DNA of 64,000 nt from Mycteria americana (lineage: Eukaryota; Chordata; Aves; Ciconiiformes; Ciconiidae): the NCBI RefSeq assembly GCF_035582795.1, contig NC_134367.1:56265562-56329561 (forward strand), read 5' to 3'. Below the pieces are notes generated by a model, which ran no database searches, had not been told where the DNA came from, and saw nothing but the letters and a program-made list of their open reading frames with translations. Position 1 is the stretch's first letter. The number at the start of each line of letters is the position of its first letter. Positions 44,001 to 58,140 of this stretch are shown piece after piece. Both the position numbers and the translations under genes were made by a program.

Positions 44001-47000
44001 CTCAGGTGGTGAGACTTACTTTTGGTCTGCTGAGCTTCTTCAGTAAGGTTCTGTCTTCCTACAGTTTTACCAACTATTGAATTATCAAAGATACGTTGTC
44101 CCACTGATGCTGGCTGTGGTAAAGAAGGAAACAAAATAAGTGCTCTGAATCTGTGTTAGATGTAGTGGGGTATACTTTAATTTGTTTCCTTTTTCATTGC
44201 ACATTTGTAGTACTGAGATTCTTCTCATTGCAACAGGAAACTTTGATTACAAGAGTCATCTTCCATGGTTGCATTTTCTGGAAGAAATACTGTGTCAGTT
44301 TCCTGTTAGAAGGCTTAAATTAAAAATGTGTCCTTAATTGCCCCTTCTGTAGGAAGAGAGAGAAGCATGATGTTCTTTAAAGAAGTGCCAGATAAGCTGT
44401 TTATTTGTTTACAGTAGTGAATGTCTATATTTTTAACAAAATAACTAAATAGAAGGTTGTTTCTGTATTCTTCGGTGTGAAAATAAGTAGCTGCATCCCA
44501 GCTGACATTAGTGTGTTACAGCAGCTGCACCAGTAACTCTAAGGGCAACTTGGCTGGAGTTGTGCTGATTCTCATGGGCAATTACAGAACCAAATACGTT
44601 ACAAATGTATTGGATAATACTTGTGGAACGTGATCAGGTACTTGGCTGTCTTCTCTGAATCCATGAAGATCAGTATGCCAGAAGACTGAGGTAAAGAGGT
44701 CTTTGCAGAATGCAGGAGGACCATAACGTAACCAACTGTCTTGTACTGTAATAAATATTTGGTGCTATGAGTTGCAGTGCTCAAAACTGAGGTTCCCCTC
44801 ACCCCCGCCTCAGCAGGCTTGGAGGCCTAAGGTGGCATGCTTTTACTGCCTCTGGTGTTTAGGGCCCCTTTTCATTCTCCCAGTTTTCATTTATATGCAG
44901 CAGGACAGAGCCATAATAAACTTAATGCTACTGTGTGCACCTTGGTTATTAAATCCAGATTGACTAAAATTTTATCTTTTTGATCAAGGACTTATTTCTG
45001 TGGCCTTCTGTATTGCCAATCCTATTAATTGATAGAAATCCAGCCATGCTGGTCAAGACCTTTACTCTGAGGAAATAATGCAGCCTTCTCGCAGTCAGAA
45101 GGCAGTGATTATACAATTATATAATAGCAGTTAAAATATCTTCTGGGGAGCAGAAGCCTTTGACCAGTGTTATATGCCTTAACTTCCCTCTGTTAAAGTT
45201 ACTTTGCCACTCAAGAGAGCTTGCTTGAGTGTTAACTTCTGTCCATCAGTGAAGCTTTCCTGAAATAGTTTGGGACAAGTCTAGAGCGCTTTTTGGGAGC
45301 TTGCTGAATCTTGGCATTTGAGTACTTTGGGCTCCTGAATAGATGCTTCAGGTTGAAGGCTTTTTAAAGCTCATAGTATGACTGTATTGAGCACTTGGGT
45401 TTCTTCATCCTGGGTTTAGCTTTCCAGTGAACTGCTTTACTTCTGACCAATTTTCTCTTAAAAATTCTTTGGAAGGATAGAGTACTGCAGTAAGCAAAAT
45501 AAATTATTTCATGAGCCCCAAACATAGGCTTTTAGTCTCTTCCAAATTACTTGGTAGTTTAGCACATCTGATCAATCTATAAAACTTCCTGGGTGTTCAG
45601 TGTGTTCACTTCACTGGGGGAGATAAATATGTTCTAGTTTTGTGTCACTGGAACACTTTGAGATATTAGTATCACATGGCATCTGCTGTGGGTCTTCACC
45701 CATGTGAAACTTCAAATTCAACAACTGCGTTTTGGTGTTGAGTTGGCAGGGGTCCTCAGACCACATTTATTAAAAGGGCTGACACTAATATGTAGAAGAT
45801 AGTCTCCTTATAGGTATGGGTAATATGAAAGTAGTATCTCTTCTCTTAATTGCTGATGAGCTCTTGTTCTCCGGGTACAGAATGTCCCTCTAACAAGAAA
45901 TGTGGAGGAATGGTCACCTACAAGGTTGTAAGTTCTAACTTGAATTCTTCCTGTTAGGTTAGTGCTTGCTGGCTTAAGTGGCTTTAATGTGAATGAAACT
46001 GAAAGTGGCTGCAGTCACATTCAAACTTGGATTATATTTTTTTCTAGACTCTTGGGATAGACAAACCTAATACATTCTTCTAGCTCTCTGTATCCTGTGA
46101 GGTCCAGTGTAATGACTCAAAACCTGCTTTCCTCCATTAAACTGCAACCAGCATGATCCAACACAAGGATGTAGGCAGAAGTTGTTCATGTGTTAAAACA
46201 GTTTCTTGCATGTACATTATTTGAAGTGGGTTATGATTTGATGTTTCTCAAACTTTTAATAGTTTGATTAAAACAGACTTGTTACCTTATGAATCTTCCC
46301 TTGTTGGCACTGGAAGGGAGTTGAGAAAAAGCAGATAACTGAAATGCTGTGGAAATGTATTCTTTCCTAGGCTTAACTTTGGTTAAGGTGTTGCCTAGTA
46401 AGGAGGAGCTGACCCTTCTCCTGTGTTTTACCAGATTCTGCTGCTTTAAAAAGCAGGCAAGTGAGAATGTTGAACTTTGAGATGCTACTAAGGCATTAAC
46501 AGGTGGTGGCTGTGATAGTCTAGCCAGACAAACACATGGTTGACACCACCTGGTGTTTCTCTGTGCTAGTTGTTCCCCTCCAGCCTGCAATTCCTGTCAG
46601 TTTTGAGCCTTGCTTCTGCTGAACTCACAGCCTCTTAATTACAAACTGCATTTGTCAGTCTCTAACCCTAAAATGCTGCAACACCACAGTTGATTGCAAA
46701 GGGGCATGGCTTGTAACTATTGTAAAACTGAGCAAAAGGAGTGTGTCCTGGAAAAGACCTGTGTAATGGAGGACTACTGCAGGAAGCTAAAACACTTCAG
46801 GTTTGCCTCTGCTCTAATGGGGACTAATGATCAACAGCAGGTTTGCAGCTCTTGTTGTAAAAAACAAGAATTATCCCTGGAAACAGCTCACATGTTCACA
46901 GTAGTTTAAAAAAACATAAACTGAAGTTTTATACTCTCTTGCTTTGGGAATTGTAGTGCTTCAATATGCATAATTCTTAAAACACCTCATTTGCTGGAAT

Positions 47001-50000
47001 ATACAGACTTGCACCAGCTTGCAAAGACTCCAGAGTTCTGACTGAACAAAACTGTTTCTGCTTTTCAAAAACAAAAATTGTTTCTAATGAGAAATAATAG
47101 TGACAATTTCATGTTTGTGTTCCATATTAGAAATAGTAGGGCTGAAATTTTCTTCACTTAACAGCAAACAGCTGTTGTATTGCTAAAATTTATTAGACTT
47201 CTTGTCAAACATTAACTTTCTATAATGTTAAAATCATATTATGGATGTGCTTTCAACTTCTGTGGAAGACTGTGGATAAAATTGGAAGGTATCATTAAAT
47301 CAAGACTTAAGTCTCACTGCCTAGGAACACTTGAATTTTGTTAGTGAGTTGGTCTGCTCATGCACTCTTGTGTACTATATTTATCATGTATAAATTACCA
47401 ACAGCATCTTCCAGAACTAACTTGGATATATTTTCAAAATTTTAAAAAATCTACCTTGTAGACAAATGGGTTTTTGAGATACTGTAAGGGAAGGGGATGT
47501 ATGTCTGAGCCATAACCATGTAAAATAATTTTTAAAGTTAAATGTGAATTTGGCCCATGGACATTGCCTCTGGCAGGACTGTGTTTGCCATCATATGTGT
47601 TCATAAGAAACTCTCTTGTGCTCTGAGTGAGAGACCAAACACTGAAGGAGTAAAGTTCCCAGATGCTATTGGTTTTAAATGAAGATTTCAGTTAGTTTGG
47701 ATGTTTACTACCTTCTGATATGCTTCAGGATCTTCTCTGCAGGAAGACTGCAGGTGTGTCAAGGTTGGTGGATCAGTTGGAATTTAGGTGTAGAGGTCTT
47801 TCCAAGAAAGACATACTATGACTATACAGTACAACTACAATAGCTTCCAGTTCATGTTAAACTGCTATTCCAAGAGCAACGCAGGACCCAGGTTTGAACA
47901 ACTAAGGAGGTGGGTGAGATAAACAAGGAGAATAGAAGGGAGATGCTGGTGATATTCAGAACACATCTAGCATGTCTTCAGTATCCACTGTGTGTATTAA
48001 GGACCTTCATTTCAGAGCTGGACCAAGTCCTTTACGTGATGTCCCTTTGCACTGAGCAGGAAGCACGTTAGTATATTCTCCTACCCATTATCCCCAATGT
48101 CTTCATTTACTTCAGAGCACTCCAGTGCAGATTCTTAAATCTGTTCTTCCAGTCTTTGACAGGAATAAGTAACAACTTTTCATGAGAGAAGAATTTATAT
48201 CATTAGCGTTGGGTGGGGAAGGGGAAGAAGAGAGCAGCTGACTGTTTCCCAGATTGGGATCCTTTCCTAATTATGCTAACTCTTTTTCTGAATATTGAAC
48301 ATAGTTTATTTTTTTCTTTTCTCATCTTGAAAATGGATGGAAGTCAAGTGACTCTTAGAGGTGAGGTACATGCAACCTTGTACAGATCTCACTTGAAGAT
48401 GGTGCAGGATTAGCAATTGCAGTAGCTGCACTGCTGCTGACCTTAAGTGTAAGAAAGACAATCAGTGCTAACTCTAGCACTAAACTCTGCTTGGGTAAGT
48501 CTGTTGTATCAAACAGCATTACTCAAAGCAGCATTCTCAACTTTTGACATGTATGAATATACACTAGTAAGCAGGAGCACAATGTGTAACAATTTAACTT
48601 TAGCTTAGACTTAGTGAACGTATTCTAACAATTTTTTCTATCAAGGTTGCCACCTTACTGAGATTTGCTTGTCTGTCAACATGTGAAATCAGTTATAAGC
48701 ATCGCTAACATTTGTGTAATGAAGTGAATTATTTTTTTGCAGGAAGTATCCAGGATGGGAGGAAAACTAGATGCTTTACCACCTATTAAAACCTCTAATG
48801 AACCCTGTATAAAAACACTAACTCACTGGGGCTAAAAGACTAGCATATTAAATGCATTGTATCACTTCATGTTGCAAACTAACTCCTAATGTATTATGGT
48901 CTTAACCCAATGCTTATACACTGTTTGACCACTACTGATGTGGAAGCTGCTGTTTGTAGCAGTATCTAATCCCAGAGTCAGGCTGAGGTGATGAATCATA
49001 AGCCCGATCATAAAATTGTATATGAGTTCAGTGTTTCTTGTAAGATTATTGTGTGGATGTTTGTAGACTGGTCAACAGAAGAGCTTGACATGGGATTTCT
49101 GAATGAAACTTAGGCTCTTAGTAACAACCCCCGAATACAATGTGATAAAAGTGTTATCAGTCCCTAAGTACATGTGCCTAGCCACGCTTTTGCATTGTAA
49201 ATATTTAAGATGTAACACTTACTTTTTACTGTGGCTTTTAATTAGAAATAGTTGTGTTATGTCTCTTAAGAGCTAGAATTTATTTTAGAACAGGAACCCA
49301 AGCATGTTTGGTTAAGCAAGTTTTTGTAATCTGTTGCACTCAAAATGTGTCTACCATAAACATGTAAGTATAAAAAGGCCTTGGGGACTGCATTAACTCC
49401 TTGGAATATACAGCTTGTGAAATCCTCTTATTAGGAAATCCATGGCATTGGCCATGGCATAAGAACGGACAGTTACTGTGGCCTGATACGCTGATTTAGT
49501 CTTGTGGCTCTTGCTTTGTGATGACTTGCTTTGTTAGCCTGCAGCCTTAATGGTGTGGCAGTAAGTGGTGGCAGACTTAAGCTGCAAATCTACAGCAGCA
49601 CAGGCATGAAAGCATTTTGGTGTTAATCTGATTTGGTGGTCCTGTGCTGGTAGGGTATTGCTATATCAAACTATTGCTAGCATGCTAAGGACCATGAAGT
49701 AAGTCTTAAACTATCCCTTATGCAATTGCAGCTTGCTACTTAAACCAGGCTGAGTGAAAGAGGAACAAAAGCATGTGAGAGTTGTCTTTCCAAGGTCACC
49801 GAAGTTAGTCATGTGCAATAGCACTTGCTTTAGATTCTTATCGTACTTGTGAACTCCAGTTTGAAACCAGTACTGACTACCTGATTCTTTTTTCTTCCTG
49901 CCTAGTGTAAGATTTGTTTTGTAGCACTCTTTATAGGAGTTGGCTGACAATGCAACCTTTTTTAAAGGTATTTTCAAGAGGAATAATTCAAGATTGATGG

Positions 50001-53000
50001 ATGAAATTTTAAAACAGCAGCAAGAACTCTTAGGACTAGATTGCTCCAAGTACACCATGGAATTTGCAAATCAAGACAAAGCTGATCAAGGTAAGATGAA
50101 TTGCAAGGGGGGATTGGCATGACTCAAAGTAGTTCTATATAAATCATAAGTCTGCTTTTACTTAAACACATTCCTGTGCACAGTGACCTTTTCCTTCATT
50201 AAGCTCTGATTATCAGAACACATGCAACCTTCCTAGGCTAGTAGTAAACTTTCATTGTGCTTATTTGTTCTTAACTAATAGTGAAGTGTTGCGCTCTCCT
50301 TCCCATAGTGATCGTTACTGGATAGTCTGATCTTCCCTTTAGCCCGACTGTTGTGCCATGACCCCTTTAATGCATCAGTGTAGCTCAAATCCCCACTGTT
50401 TCAGTGAGGTTAATTCTTTTGCTGAAAGAGTTGAAAAGGCCCTGGAGTTACTGTAAGGGAACTGATGTCAAGCTAACAATGCCTGCACTTCCATCTTTCC
50501 AAACTTATACCTCAAAGTTGGGAGGAAGAAGGGAAAGAGCAAGACTGCTGGTTGTTGTGGTGACATATAATGACACCAGGAAGGTAAAGTTTTTAGAAAA
50601 AGCTTTAAAAAAAGCAAACAATTTTAAAAGTCTGTGATAGTAGCTTTTGCATGTAGTAGAAGTGGAAAACAGGAATATGTTTCAAGGTTAACGTTCCTTA
50701 TTCAATACTGTCTGCTGTAAGTATTCATTTAGGTATGCTGACTAACACAAATGCTAGAAGTCTGTTCAAAATGTAGTAAATCACAAGCATGTACTTACTA
50801 AAGCAAGCCTTTGCCTTGGAGGGATAGGCTGATACAGCTCTCCTACAACTCATAATATTTAAATAGGTCTCATAATGAAAAGCCCTTACATTTTAAGACA
50901 ATCGTATTACATAGTTCAAAGACTTAAGACAAAACTACACTTCAAGCTGTAGTACATTTAGCTGTGTTTAAGATGCTGTTGACTGAGTCTTGCTTCTCCT
51001 ACAAGAGCTAATAGGATGGTGAGATCCTTTGTGCCAGTTTTCCAGTATAAAATCCAATGTTGTAGAATAAACTTGCCTTGTAAGCAACTTCAGCTAAGGT
51101 GCTAGTGTTTACATGGAAACACTAGAGTTTCATGTTATTTCTCTTTATTCCTGTGAAGGTTGAAATAACCAGCAGAAAACAGGGTAGACAGGCTGTTAAT
51201 GTCTTAAACTCTAGCATACTTAGCTGCACTTACCTAAATCTGGATATTTATGTCCAGACCAAATGAACTACTGGAAGACTGCTCAGATTTGCTGACTGAA
51301 AGGGTGCATTTAAGTCTCAGGAACCTTTTGTGCTGAAAGCCATAGAAAGCAGAGGTGTTTTCTGTTCTCTTGAGAATTTTTCATTTTTACTTAGAAGGCT
51401 CCGCAGTCAGACCAGGTGCTTCATACTTTGAACTGAACAAGCTGACATCTATCCAGTTTATAATGATAAATTGCAAATTTTCACTTCTGAGAAGCAAAAA
51501 GGCATGTCTTACACTTATGAATACTGCTAGAGAAATATTCTTTAACATAGGACATATGACAAATCAAACAATATCAAGGAACAACTATTTTCATTCTGGT
51601 GGCTTTGGATAGACTAACTGAGGTTTTTTAGGTGTTCTTATGAGTCCTCTTCACTGTATTCTGTGGTCCTTTGCAGGCAGGTTCTGCAGTTTTAAGAAAT
51701 GCTATTTTTAAGTATCTAGTTATAACTATCATAAGTTCTGTATCAGTCTAATGTGTCCACACACTAGTATTTAACCCAGTTACATCAAACTGGGTTTAGT
51801 ATACTATGTGTAGCCTTCAGCTTCCTTGGCAAGTTTACCTCTTAGGTACCTTATCAGAAGTGACAGTGATGCAAGTCATGTAGTGCACGAAGACTCTTAC
51901 CTCACAATGGTGTAGACAATAAGATTGTTGTGAAATGTCCTCTTATGTCACAGAAATAATTACAGCCTAATGGGCGAACTCTGGTACTATTACCTGGTTC
52001 CTAGCTTGTCTGCAGCAGTCTTAGATCAATATTGTAACTCTTGCATCAGTTTTCAAGTGCTGCTGAAAGATCCTGTGATCCTGTTCAGGGAGGGCCCCAC
52101 CTTAATCATTGTGTCACATGAATGTCCACAGTAGCTGTTAAAACACCTTCCTCTTTTAGGGTAGGAATTAGATCTTTTTTTCCTTTCTCTGAACTGCAAG
52201 TCTTTCTGCATTGCTTACCACCCCCCAAGTTACTATCTAGGCACCTTCCTCTCACTGCTTTGCCTGACAGCATAAGAACCAATGCAAATTCCCTGGAAGA
52301 CTCTACATTTCAAGACTGACAATAATTAAACCAACCTTCACAAGACTCCTCAAAATAGTTGCCTTAAACTTGCTTTTTAGTGTTACAGCAAATCCAGAAG
52401 ATTCTTACCCACTTCTGTAAGAGATGGATGAGGTATATCTATGACTATCCATATAATATATGAAGTAATCTACAAGTTACTTTCAATCATATCCTGTGAA
52501 TATCTAAAGCATATTCAAAACAACTATATTTCTGTTGCTTTTAAACTGTGTTTTGTACTTTCAGTTTTAAATTGCCAATCTACATTGAAGGTGCTGTCTC
52601 CGGAAGATGGAAAAGCAGACATAGTAAAAGCTGCTCAGAACTTTTGTCAGTTGGTAGCACAGCAGCAAAGAACATACACAGACCTGGATGTGAATGTGTT
52701 AGACAACTTATTAAGTAGTAAGTATGACATGGTCTGTGGGGAGGAGGGGAAACAGTACTTGATTCATAATGGATTTTGTTTCTAGTATATTTATTGCTTA
52801 GAACATATGTATCTTGATGCTTAGTCTATCAGGGTAAGTTATGATTATTGCTTTTGGGCTTCTGCTAAAAATTTCTTGCTGGTCTGTTCCCTTTTGAGCT
52901 TTTTCTTTAAGCAGAAAAAGGAAACCTTAAGCTAAATTGGAGAGTCTCAGCTTTTCAAAGTTTACAGCCTCTGTGGGATGTTCTGCGATGAGCTTTCTGA

Positions 53001-56000
53001 AAAAAGTACCACTGAAACTAGACTATTATAACTTAGGTTAACTTCTTGCAAGTTAGCATGCTGCAAAGCTGGGTATGGGCAGAGAGTCTTTTCCAGATCT
53101 AGTTACAGCAATTAAAGCTGTTACTGCTGCCTAACTACCACCCTGAGTCCAAATGATAGAGCACTTGCTGATCTTTTGCTGCTGTATAACCCACACTAGT
53201 TTAGTTATCTTTGTTAGTAATTCATGCAGATTACTAACTCTGCACTGAGGCGCATGGCTATGTGCAATAACTATGAAAAGGGCAGGGCTGCCCTAATCTC
53301 TCACCTGGGAGAAGTAGTTCAGAACAAGCCTGCACTTCCCTGGCAGTGCTGTGGAGCTGTAGTACTTGTTCAGCTTTCCTAGGTGATCCATGCATGTTAA
53401 TTGCAGCTGTAATTAACTTGGCAGGGTTCAGGTTTCAGACTGCACGCTTGAACTTGGATGTCTGCAGGCACATTATTGTAGTGTGGCTCCCATTAATTGA
53501 ACTTCAGAGAGTGATTTTTTTTTTTTTTCAAATGGGTGGTCAGCTGAATTGCTCTGCAGACTGAATACAATGACAGTTTAGACACTTTAATCTTAATTTG
53601 AAACTGAATTCTGTCCCTGTTGTCAGCATGCTGCATGATAGCTTCTCACTGTAATGGAATTAAACATGTTTAATAAGGCACCTGAAGAAATCACTTGGAT
53701 ATCTATCCTGTTAGACGCCAGAGGCAACTTAAGGAAATAAATAATGGCTTGTCTAAAACGGTCACTGACTTTGTGAAGAACTGGTGACACTTGATATCCA
53801 TGTATGTATTTTGGCCAGTGATGTTTAACTGGAGCTTCTCAAATACTTGTTCATGATCTTCTATCCACACATTTTGGTGTCTGGATGTGTTAAAAGTATT
53901 ACGTCCAGTCTGCATAGCCTTAAAAACTAGCAGATTTATTGTTCAAGTAATGCATGCTAGCTGAGCACAGAAAAAGAAATCTCCTAGACTTTTAATCTGT
54001 CAAAACTGTAAACTTTGAAAACAGGCAGCTTAATCTATGTAGCTAATAACTAAGGATAGTATCTATAACTAGTTCTGCTTATTAATTTGCCTGGCTTTAA
54101 TGCTTAGGACAGTTGGAGGTGAAGAACTACTCTTTCATGACTTATTTAGCAGCAGCTTATGAAACTACCCATTTTAGTTGTAGGCAGATTTAGTTTCTGT
54201 GCATCCTTAGTGGCAAGGTATTGAATGTAAACATCTGTGAGTTGCTGATCTAAATTGAGAGTGAGTTCTGAAAAGTAGTACTTAAGTAGCTGTGTTTTTT
54301 AGGGTTTGTGTTCATGGTGACTTCTATAAGCTTCTGTTTTTTCACATTTTTATTTAAATGCCTGACAATGTAGTTTTTTAACTTTCTGTTCATATTCAGG
54401 ATGCAGTTATTTAAGTCTAGTCCTAAAATGGTATGGTTCTAGCTTGTCATGTGGCTTTTCTGGTTCTTAATCTAGTCATGCTCTAATTCTTACAGCTTGA
54501 GTTTTCTTCAGTGTAAGGGTACTTTCTTCTGAGCAATGCCTCAGCTAACCAGCTTGTCTTCAGAAAAATAGATGCCAGCTGCATTATAATATTGTCTGTA
54601 CTTGCCATCTGCCTTCCTAGTAAAAAGAACATGACTATCAATTAAGGTCGTTCAACTTGCCCTATAAAAATCTATGTGGAGAAGAGAAGGGTAGTGCTGT
54701 CAGCTCTACAAATTCCTTCATGTTCCCCTCAGAACTCCTGACCTAGAAGGGATGTTGCCAGATTCCTGTCCCTTGAGTGTCCAAGTCTTTTGGCCTTTTT
54801 TTGAGTCTGCTCCCAAATCCTTTTATCTTGTGTGTGCTATACTTGGAGTGCTGTAATTCTAGCAGCTCTGTGGAAGCTTTCACATGTAAAGTATCTGTAG
54901 TGTTGGTATGTTTAGGTAGAGAAATGGATGCGGAGAGGAAAGCATAGTACTGTGTTGTGAATCGGCTGTTCTGACAGTAATACTACAGTGTACATTTTCA
55001 TTTTCCTTCAGATAGGAACCAGAAGGAAATACTAGCATTAATTGGGCTCTCTGAAGGTCTTTTCCTGTTTGAAAAGCCATTGCAGTGTTGAAGATCCTGC
55101 TGCTGAACTGGCCAGCTGAGGAGTACTCAGCTACTGAATCAGCTGATGAGTAAAGCTGCCCACTTCCTCCAGAGTCCCCACTTCTAAGTATTCACTGCTT
55201 CCCTGCAAAGTTCTTTCATACTAACATGCTAGCTTCTGAACACATAAGCGGCTTTTGCTTTATAATTTTTTTCTTAACTTTGAGATAAGATTTGCACTGT
55301 GGCACACAGCACTCATATCTAAATACTTCATCCTTCCTTAGAAATGCACATGCTTGGGAAAATAGCTTCTTTAGCTCTGGTAAAAGAATTATTATTGTGA
55401 TGATTCAGTGGGGAGGGAGGATATGAGCTTTTTGAAATCTCCAGCTTCAGTTTCAAAACCTGGGTGGAGCAAAATCTGATAGGACCTTAGTTTCCTGTTC
55501 TGTTATTCCCAAAGTTAAGTTCCTTTACAACTAAACTTAAACTTGTAAAAGGTTCTTGACTGGTTTGGGTTTTTTTCTTAAACAAGTGAGAAAAGAACTG
55601 AGAAATAACACCTGAAGTTCAGAGTAAATAGGCAGTATTAAACTTTATCTGCTAAAGGTAGGCATTATGCAATGTAAGCACTCTTGCAGTTAACTTGTAG
55701 GATTAGTGGATAATGGAAGGGGTAATGAGAAATAGCGTGCAATAATCATGACTAACTGCAGCATTACAGCAAAGTAGGGTTGTAACTTCTGGATTGCTTT
55801 TCAGATGAGCTAGGTAGGTACATGAAGAATAGCTCACCTTCTTGGGTCCCATTGGGGTACTATACTGGTTTTCACATGTTGCCCTAATCAACTTGCTGGA
55901 ATTAGCAGGGAAAGCTGGACTAAGACTGTTCCTTCTAAGCTTATTGCCTATCTGTCAATTTTAGCCTGGAGTAGCTCGGGTATGGCAGAAGTGTATGGAA

Positions 56001-57997
56001 GGGAGACAGTGTTGTTTGGCCATTGATTGTCTTCAACCTCAGGAGATCAGTAGGATGTTCTTGCTGGTGAGCAAGACAGCAAGCTACTAAAGATTTAATT
56101 AGCTTCTCTTTTCTTGGGGTGACTTCCTTGTGCACCAAACTGTAGTATTTGGTCTCAGCTTTTCAGGGAATGAAGTTTAGTAGCTTTTTTCAAACAGCTG
56201 CTTGTATGCCCTGTTCCAGAGACTGGGCAGGGACAATGAGGTCATCTGAGTTAGGATTAGACTAGTGGAATGACAGTGACTGGGGTTTTAAGGTATGGGT
56301 AGTAAGTGTGAGCACTTAGTGAAGTCCTTCAGTGTTATCTAGCTCTGCCCTGCAATGGGTCATGCTGTCCACTTAGTAACAGAAAAAAAAAAAATATTGC
56401 CCTCTTCTTCCTCTCTCATTAACCAGAAAGATGTCACCTGCAACAGTTTGAAATTTCATAGTAAGAGTTGTTTTTTAAAATTGTCTGTCTAGCTCCATAC
56501 TGAGAAAGGCAGTTCATCTGACAGGGTATTTTTTTACAACTTGTTTTCTTGATGGTCTGTGATACCAATTTGTTCTTCAGTGGAACCTCCTTAAGTGGTT
56601 TTTTTTTGTGTGTGTGTGTGTGTGTGTTAGTAGTCCTTTTACTGTACTTGACTATAACTCCACATAGTTGAGTTAGGACTGTAGTAGGTATGGGTCAGGG
56701 TACAGCATATTCTATGCTACTAAAATCAAGTTTGCCAAGACAAAACTAGAACAAGTCAGTTTAAACAGCAGTGTTAAGGTTTGCTGTTACTCAAAACAAT
56801 GTAACTGTTCCTACCACTCCCTTACCAAGTCTTTGAAAACTACCTGACATAAAAATAACAGTCCAACTGGGCTTGCAGTGGCTGCCTAAGCTTTTGCTCA
56901 GTTGGTCCTGTTCAGGTGGTGCAAGACCAGTCTGTCCTCTTGGGCTCTTAATTGTTAACTTGTCCTCAGGAGCTTCACTTCATTTAAAAAAAAAAAATGC
57001 ATTCAATGAAAAAGCAGAGGCCTTAGGGTTTAGAATTAAACCAAATCTTCTGGTGAATTTGATGAAACCTAATTTAACTTGTTCTTACAGGTACAAATGG
57101 ATTTCCTGATCCTGATTTAGTCTTGAAGTTTGGTCCTGTGGACAGCACATTAGGATTCCTTCCATGGCACATCAGACTGACAGAGATCATGTGAGTTGCC
57201 TATAAATACTGTAAAACAGGTTGGAATAATATCTAACTAAACAAGACTTTATGTGACTGACTTTATGGAAATAGCCATAAGAGCAGATCTGTGTAAACAA
57301 AGGTGCCTGGAGATGGATTTGAGGGTATTTTAAAATTGTTGAATGAAACCTGTCAAACATTCATTGTTGTTCCTTCAGCTGCAACTACGCAACAGCAGGC
57401 TTTACTCTTCAGGTTTAAGGAACAGCTTCTGTCATCAGAACTGGTCCAATCCCAGTTCTGTTGGTATTGCTTATGTGGATTTTGAGTGGCTTACAAGTTT
57501 CTATCAGGGAAACAAATGATATAAGCAAAATAGGATAATGTACGATGATCATGCCTCTGGATTACTTTCCAATCTGGGCAATAACTGAACTGACTATAGT
57601 TGCTGTATTTCTTAAATCTGAGAACATTTATAGGGCACTTAAATATCTGGGAGACCTGTGCTTCTCTAGCTTTGTCACTAATTTGAAGTGCCCTATGTAC
57701 TGTAATGGGTAGGTTTTGATTTAGAAGGTGACAAGATATTAATGGCTAGTTTAGTTACTAGAGTTGTGACAGTAACAGTGTTATGAACAACTTCACAAGG
57801 TTACTCAGACAATAGCTTGCTTTAAGTAGTGATATTCCTGGCTGGCCATACTAATCGTGTGGTGTTTATAAAAGCTTATTTTAACTTTTCTAACTTGCTT
57901 TCTCAGTTCTTTGCCTTCCCACCTGAACATCAGCTATGAAGACTTTTTCTCTGCCCTCCATCACTATGCAGCCTGTGAGCAACGCTGGGGAAAGTGA
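40623..57997 (+). CDS. NUS1: NUS1 dehydrodolichyl diphosphate synthase subunit: join(40623..41031,49968..50090,52565..52717,57091..57190,57907..57997)
   Basis: NUS1 (Nogo-B receptor) is the non-catalytic but essential subunit that pairs with DHDDS in the ER membrane to form the cis-prenyltransferase making the dolichol precursor for N-glycosylation. It was also described as a Nogo-B receptor. The joined frame is 291 codons, close to the human 293. Layout: hydrophobic Leu/Ala-rich N-terminal membrane region (residues 1-70), Arg-rich linker, then the cis-prenyltransferase-like domain from [10 protein letters not shown] (H100) to the C-terminus, ending RWGK. R288 and G290 form the RxG motif needed for activity of the complex. 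All four introns are GT-AG and keep frame. Kozak context of the main ATG is weak (C at -3, A at +4), but this start aligns with the human N-terminus. Confidence 0.95.
41032..49967 (+). other. NUS1 intron 1
   Basis: 8.9 kb, GT-AG. The first 400 bp belong to the CpG island. The rest is T-rich on the coding strand. A run of 24 T lies at 42,365-42,388. No further exon, RNA gene or recognisable young transposon was found. Confidence 0.7.
42365..42388. repeat. T24 homopolymer
   Basis: An uninterrupted run of 24 T in NUS1 intron 1. No retroposon body was recognised next to it. Confidence 0.9.
49968..50090 (+). CDS. NUS1: NUS1 coding exon 2
   Basis: Acceptor TTTAAAG; encodes [20 protein letters not shown] and [20 protein letters not shown], ending CAA G before donor GTAAGA. 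It is nearly identical to human over the first 30 residues. The earlier in-frame ATG at 49,940 lies in the intron. Confidence 0.95.
50091..52564 (+). other. NUS1 intron 2
   Basis: 2.5 kb, GT-AG, AT-rich. I see no gene or recognisable repeat in it. Confidence 0.7.
52565..52717 (+). CDS. NUS1: NUS1 coding exon 3
   Basis: Acceptor TTTCAG; encodes [20 protein letters not shown], then [20 protein letters not shown] and [12 protein letters not shown], ending AGT A before donor GTAAGT. The [11 protein letters not shown] block is the conserved landmark. Confidence 0.95.
52718..57090 (+). other. NUS1 intron 3
   Basis: 4.4 kb, GT-AG. It contains a (TG)n run at 56,607-56,627 and a T-rich run near 53,515-53,529. 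No exon or recognisable transposon was found. Confidence 0.7.
56607..56627. repeat. (TG)n microsatellite
   Basis: About ten TG units after a T run, in NUS1 intron 3. Confidence 0.88.
57091..57190 (+). CDS. NUS1: NUS1 coding exon 4
   Basis: Acceptor TTCTTACAG; encodes [20 protein letters not shown] and [12 protein letters not shown], the most conserved part of the domain and the DHDDS-interface region. It ends at AT before donor GTGAGT. It was too short to be visible as an open frame. Confidence 0.95.
57191..57906 (+). other. NUS1 intron 4
   Basis: 716 bp, GT-AG, AT-rich. The 60-codon open frame at 57,303-57,485 has no family similarity. Confidence 0.75.
57907..57997 (+). CDS. NUS1: NUS1 coding exon 5, C-terminus with RxG motif
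   Basis: Acceptor CTTTCTCAG; encodes [20 protein letters not shown] then AACEQRWGK and TGA at 57,995-57,997. RWG is the RxG motif shared with catalytic cis-prenyltransferases, which reaches into the DHDDS active site. The human sequence ends RLGK, so the middle residue differs as the motif allows. Confidence 0.95.
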
Positions 57998-58140
57998 CTT
58001 CTGGCTGAGCACATGGAGTCAGGCTTTCTGTGGGAAGGAATTGATGTCTGTTTACAAGCACCTGTGACCCATAAGTCTGGTTCATAGTCCTTTCTTAATT
58101 TATCAACAAATTCAATAAAGTGTCTTACCTTTCTAGAGAG
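57998..58140 (+). terminator. NUS1: NUS1 3' UTR with proximal polyadenylation signal
   Basis: AATAAA at 58,114-58,119, 117 bp after the stop codon, followed by T- and GT-rich sequence (GTGTC, GTCTGTGTGAATG) that could serve as a downstream element. This would give a very short 3' UTR. Another AATAAA at 60,449-60,454, about 2.45 kb downstream, could end a longer form. Confidence 0.6.
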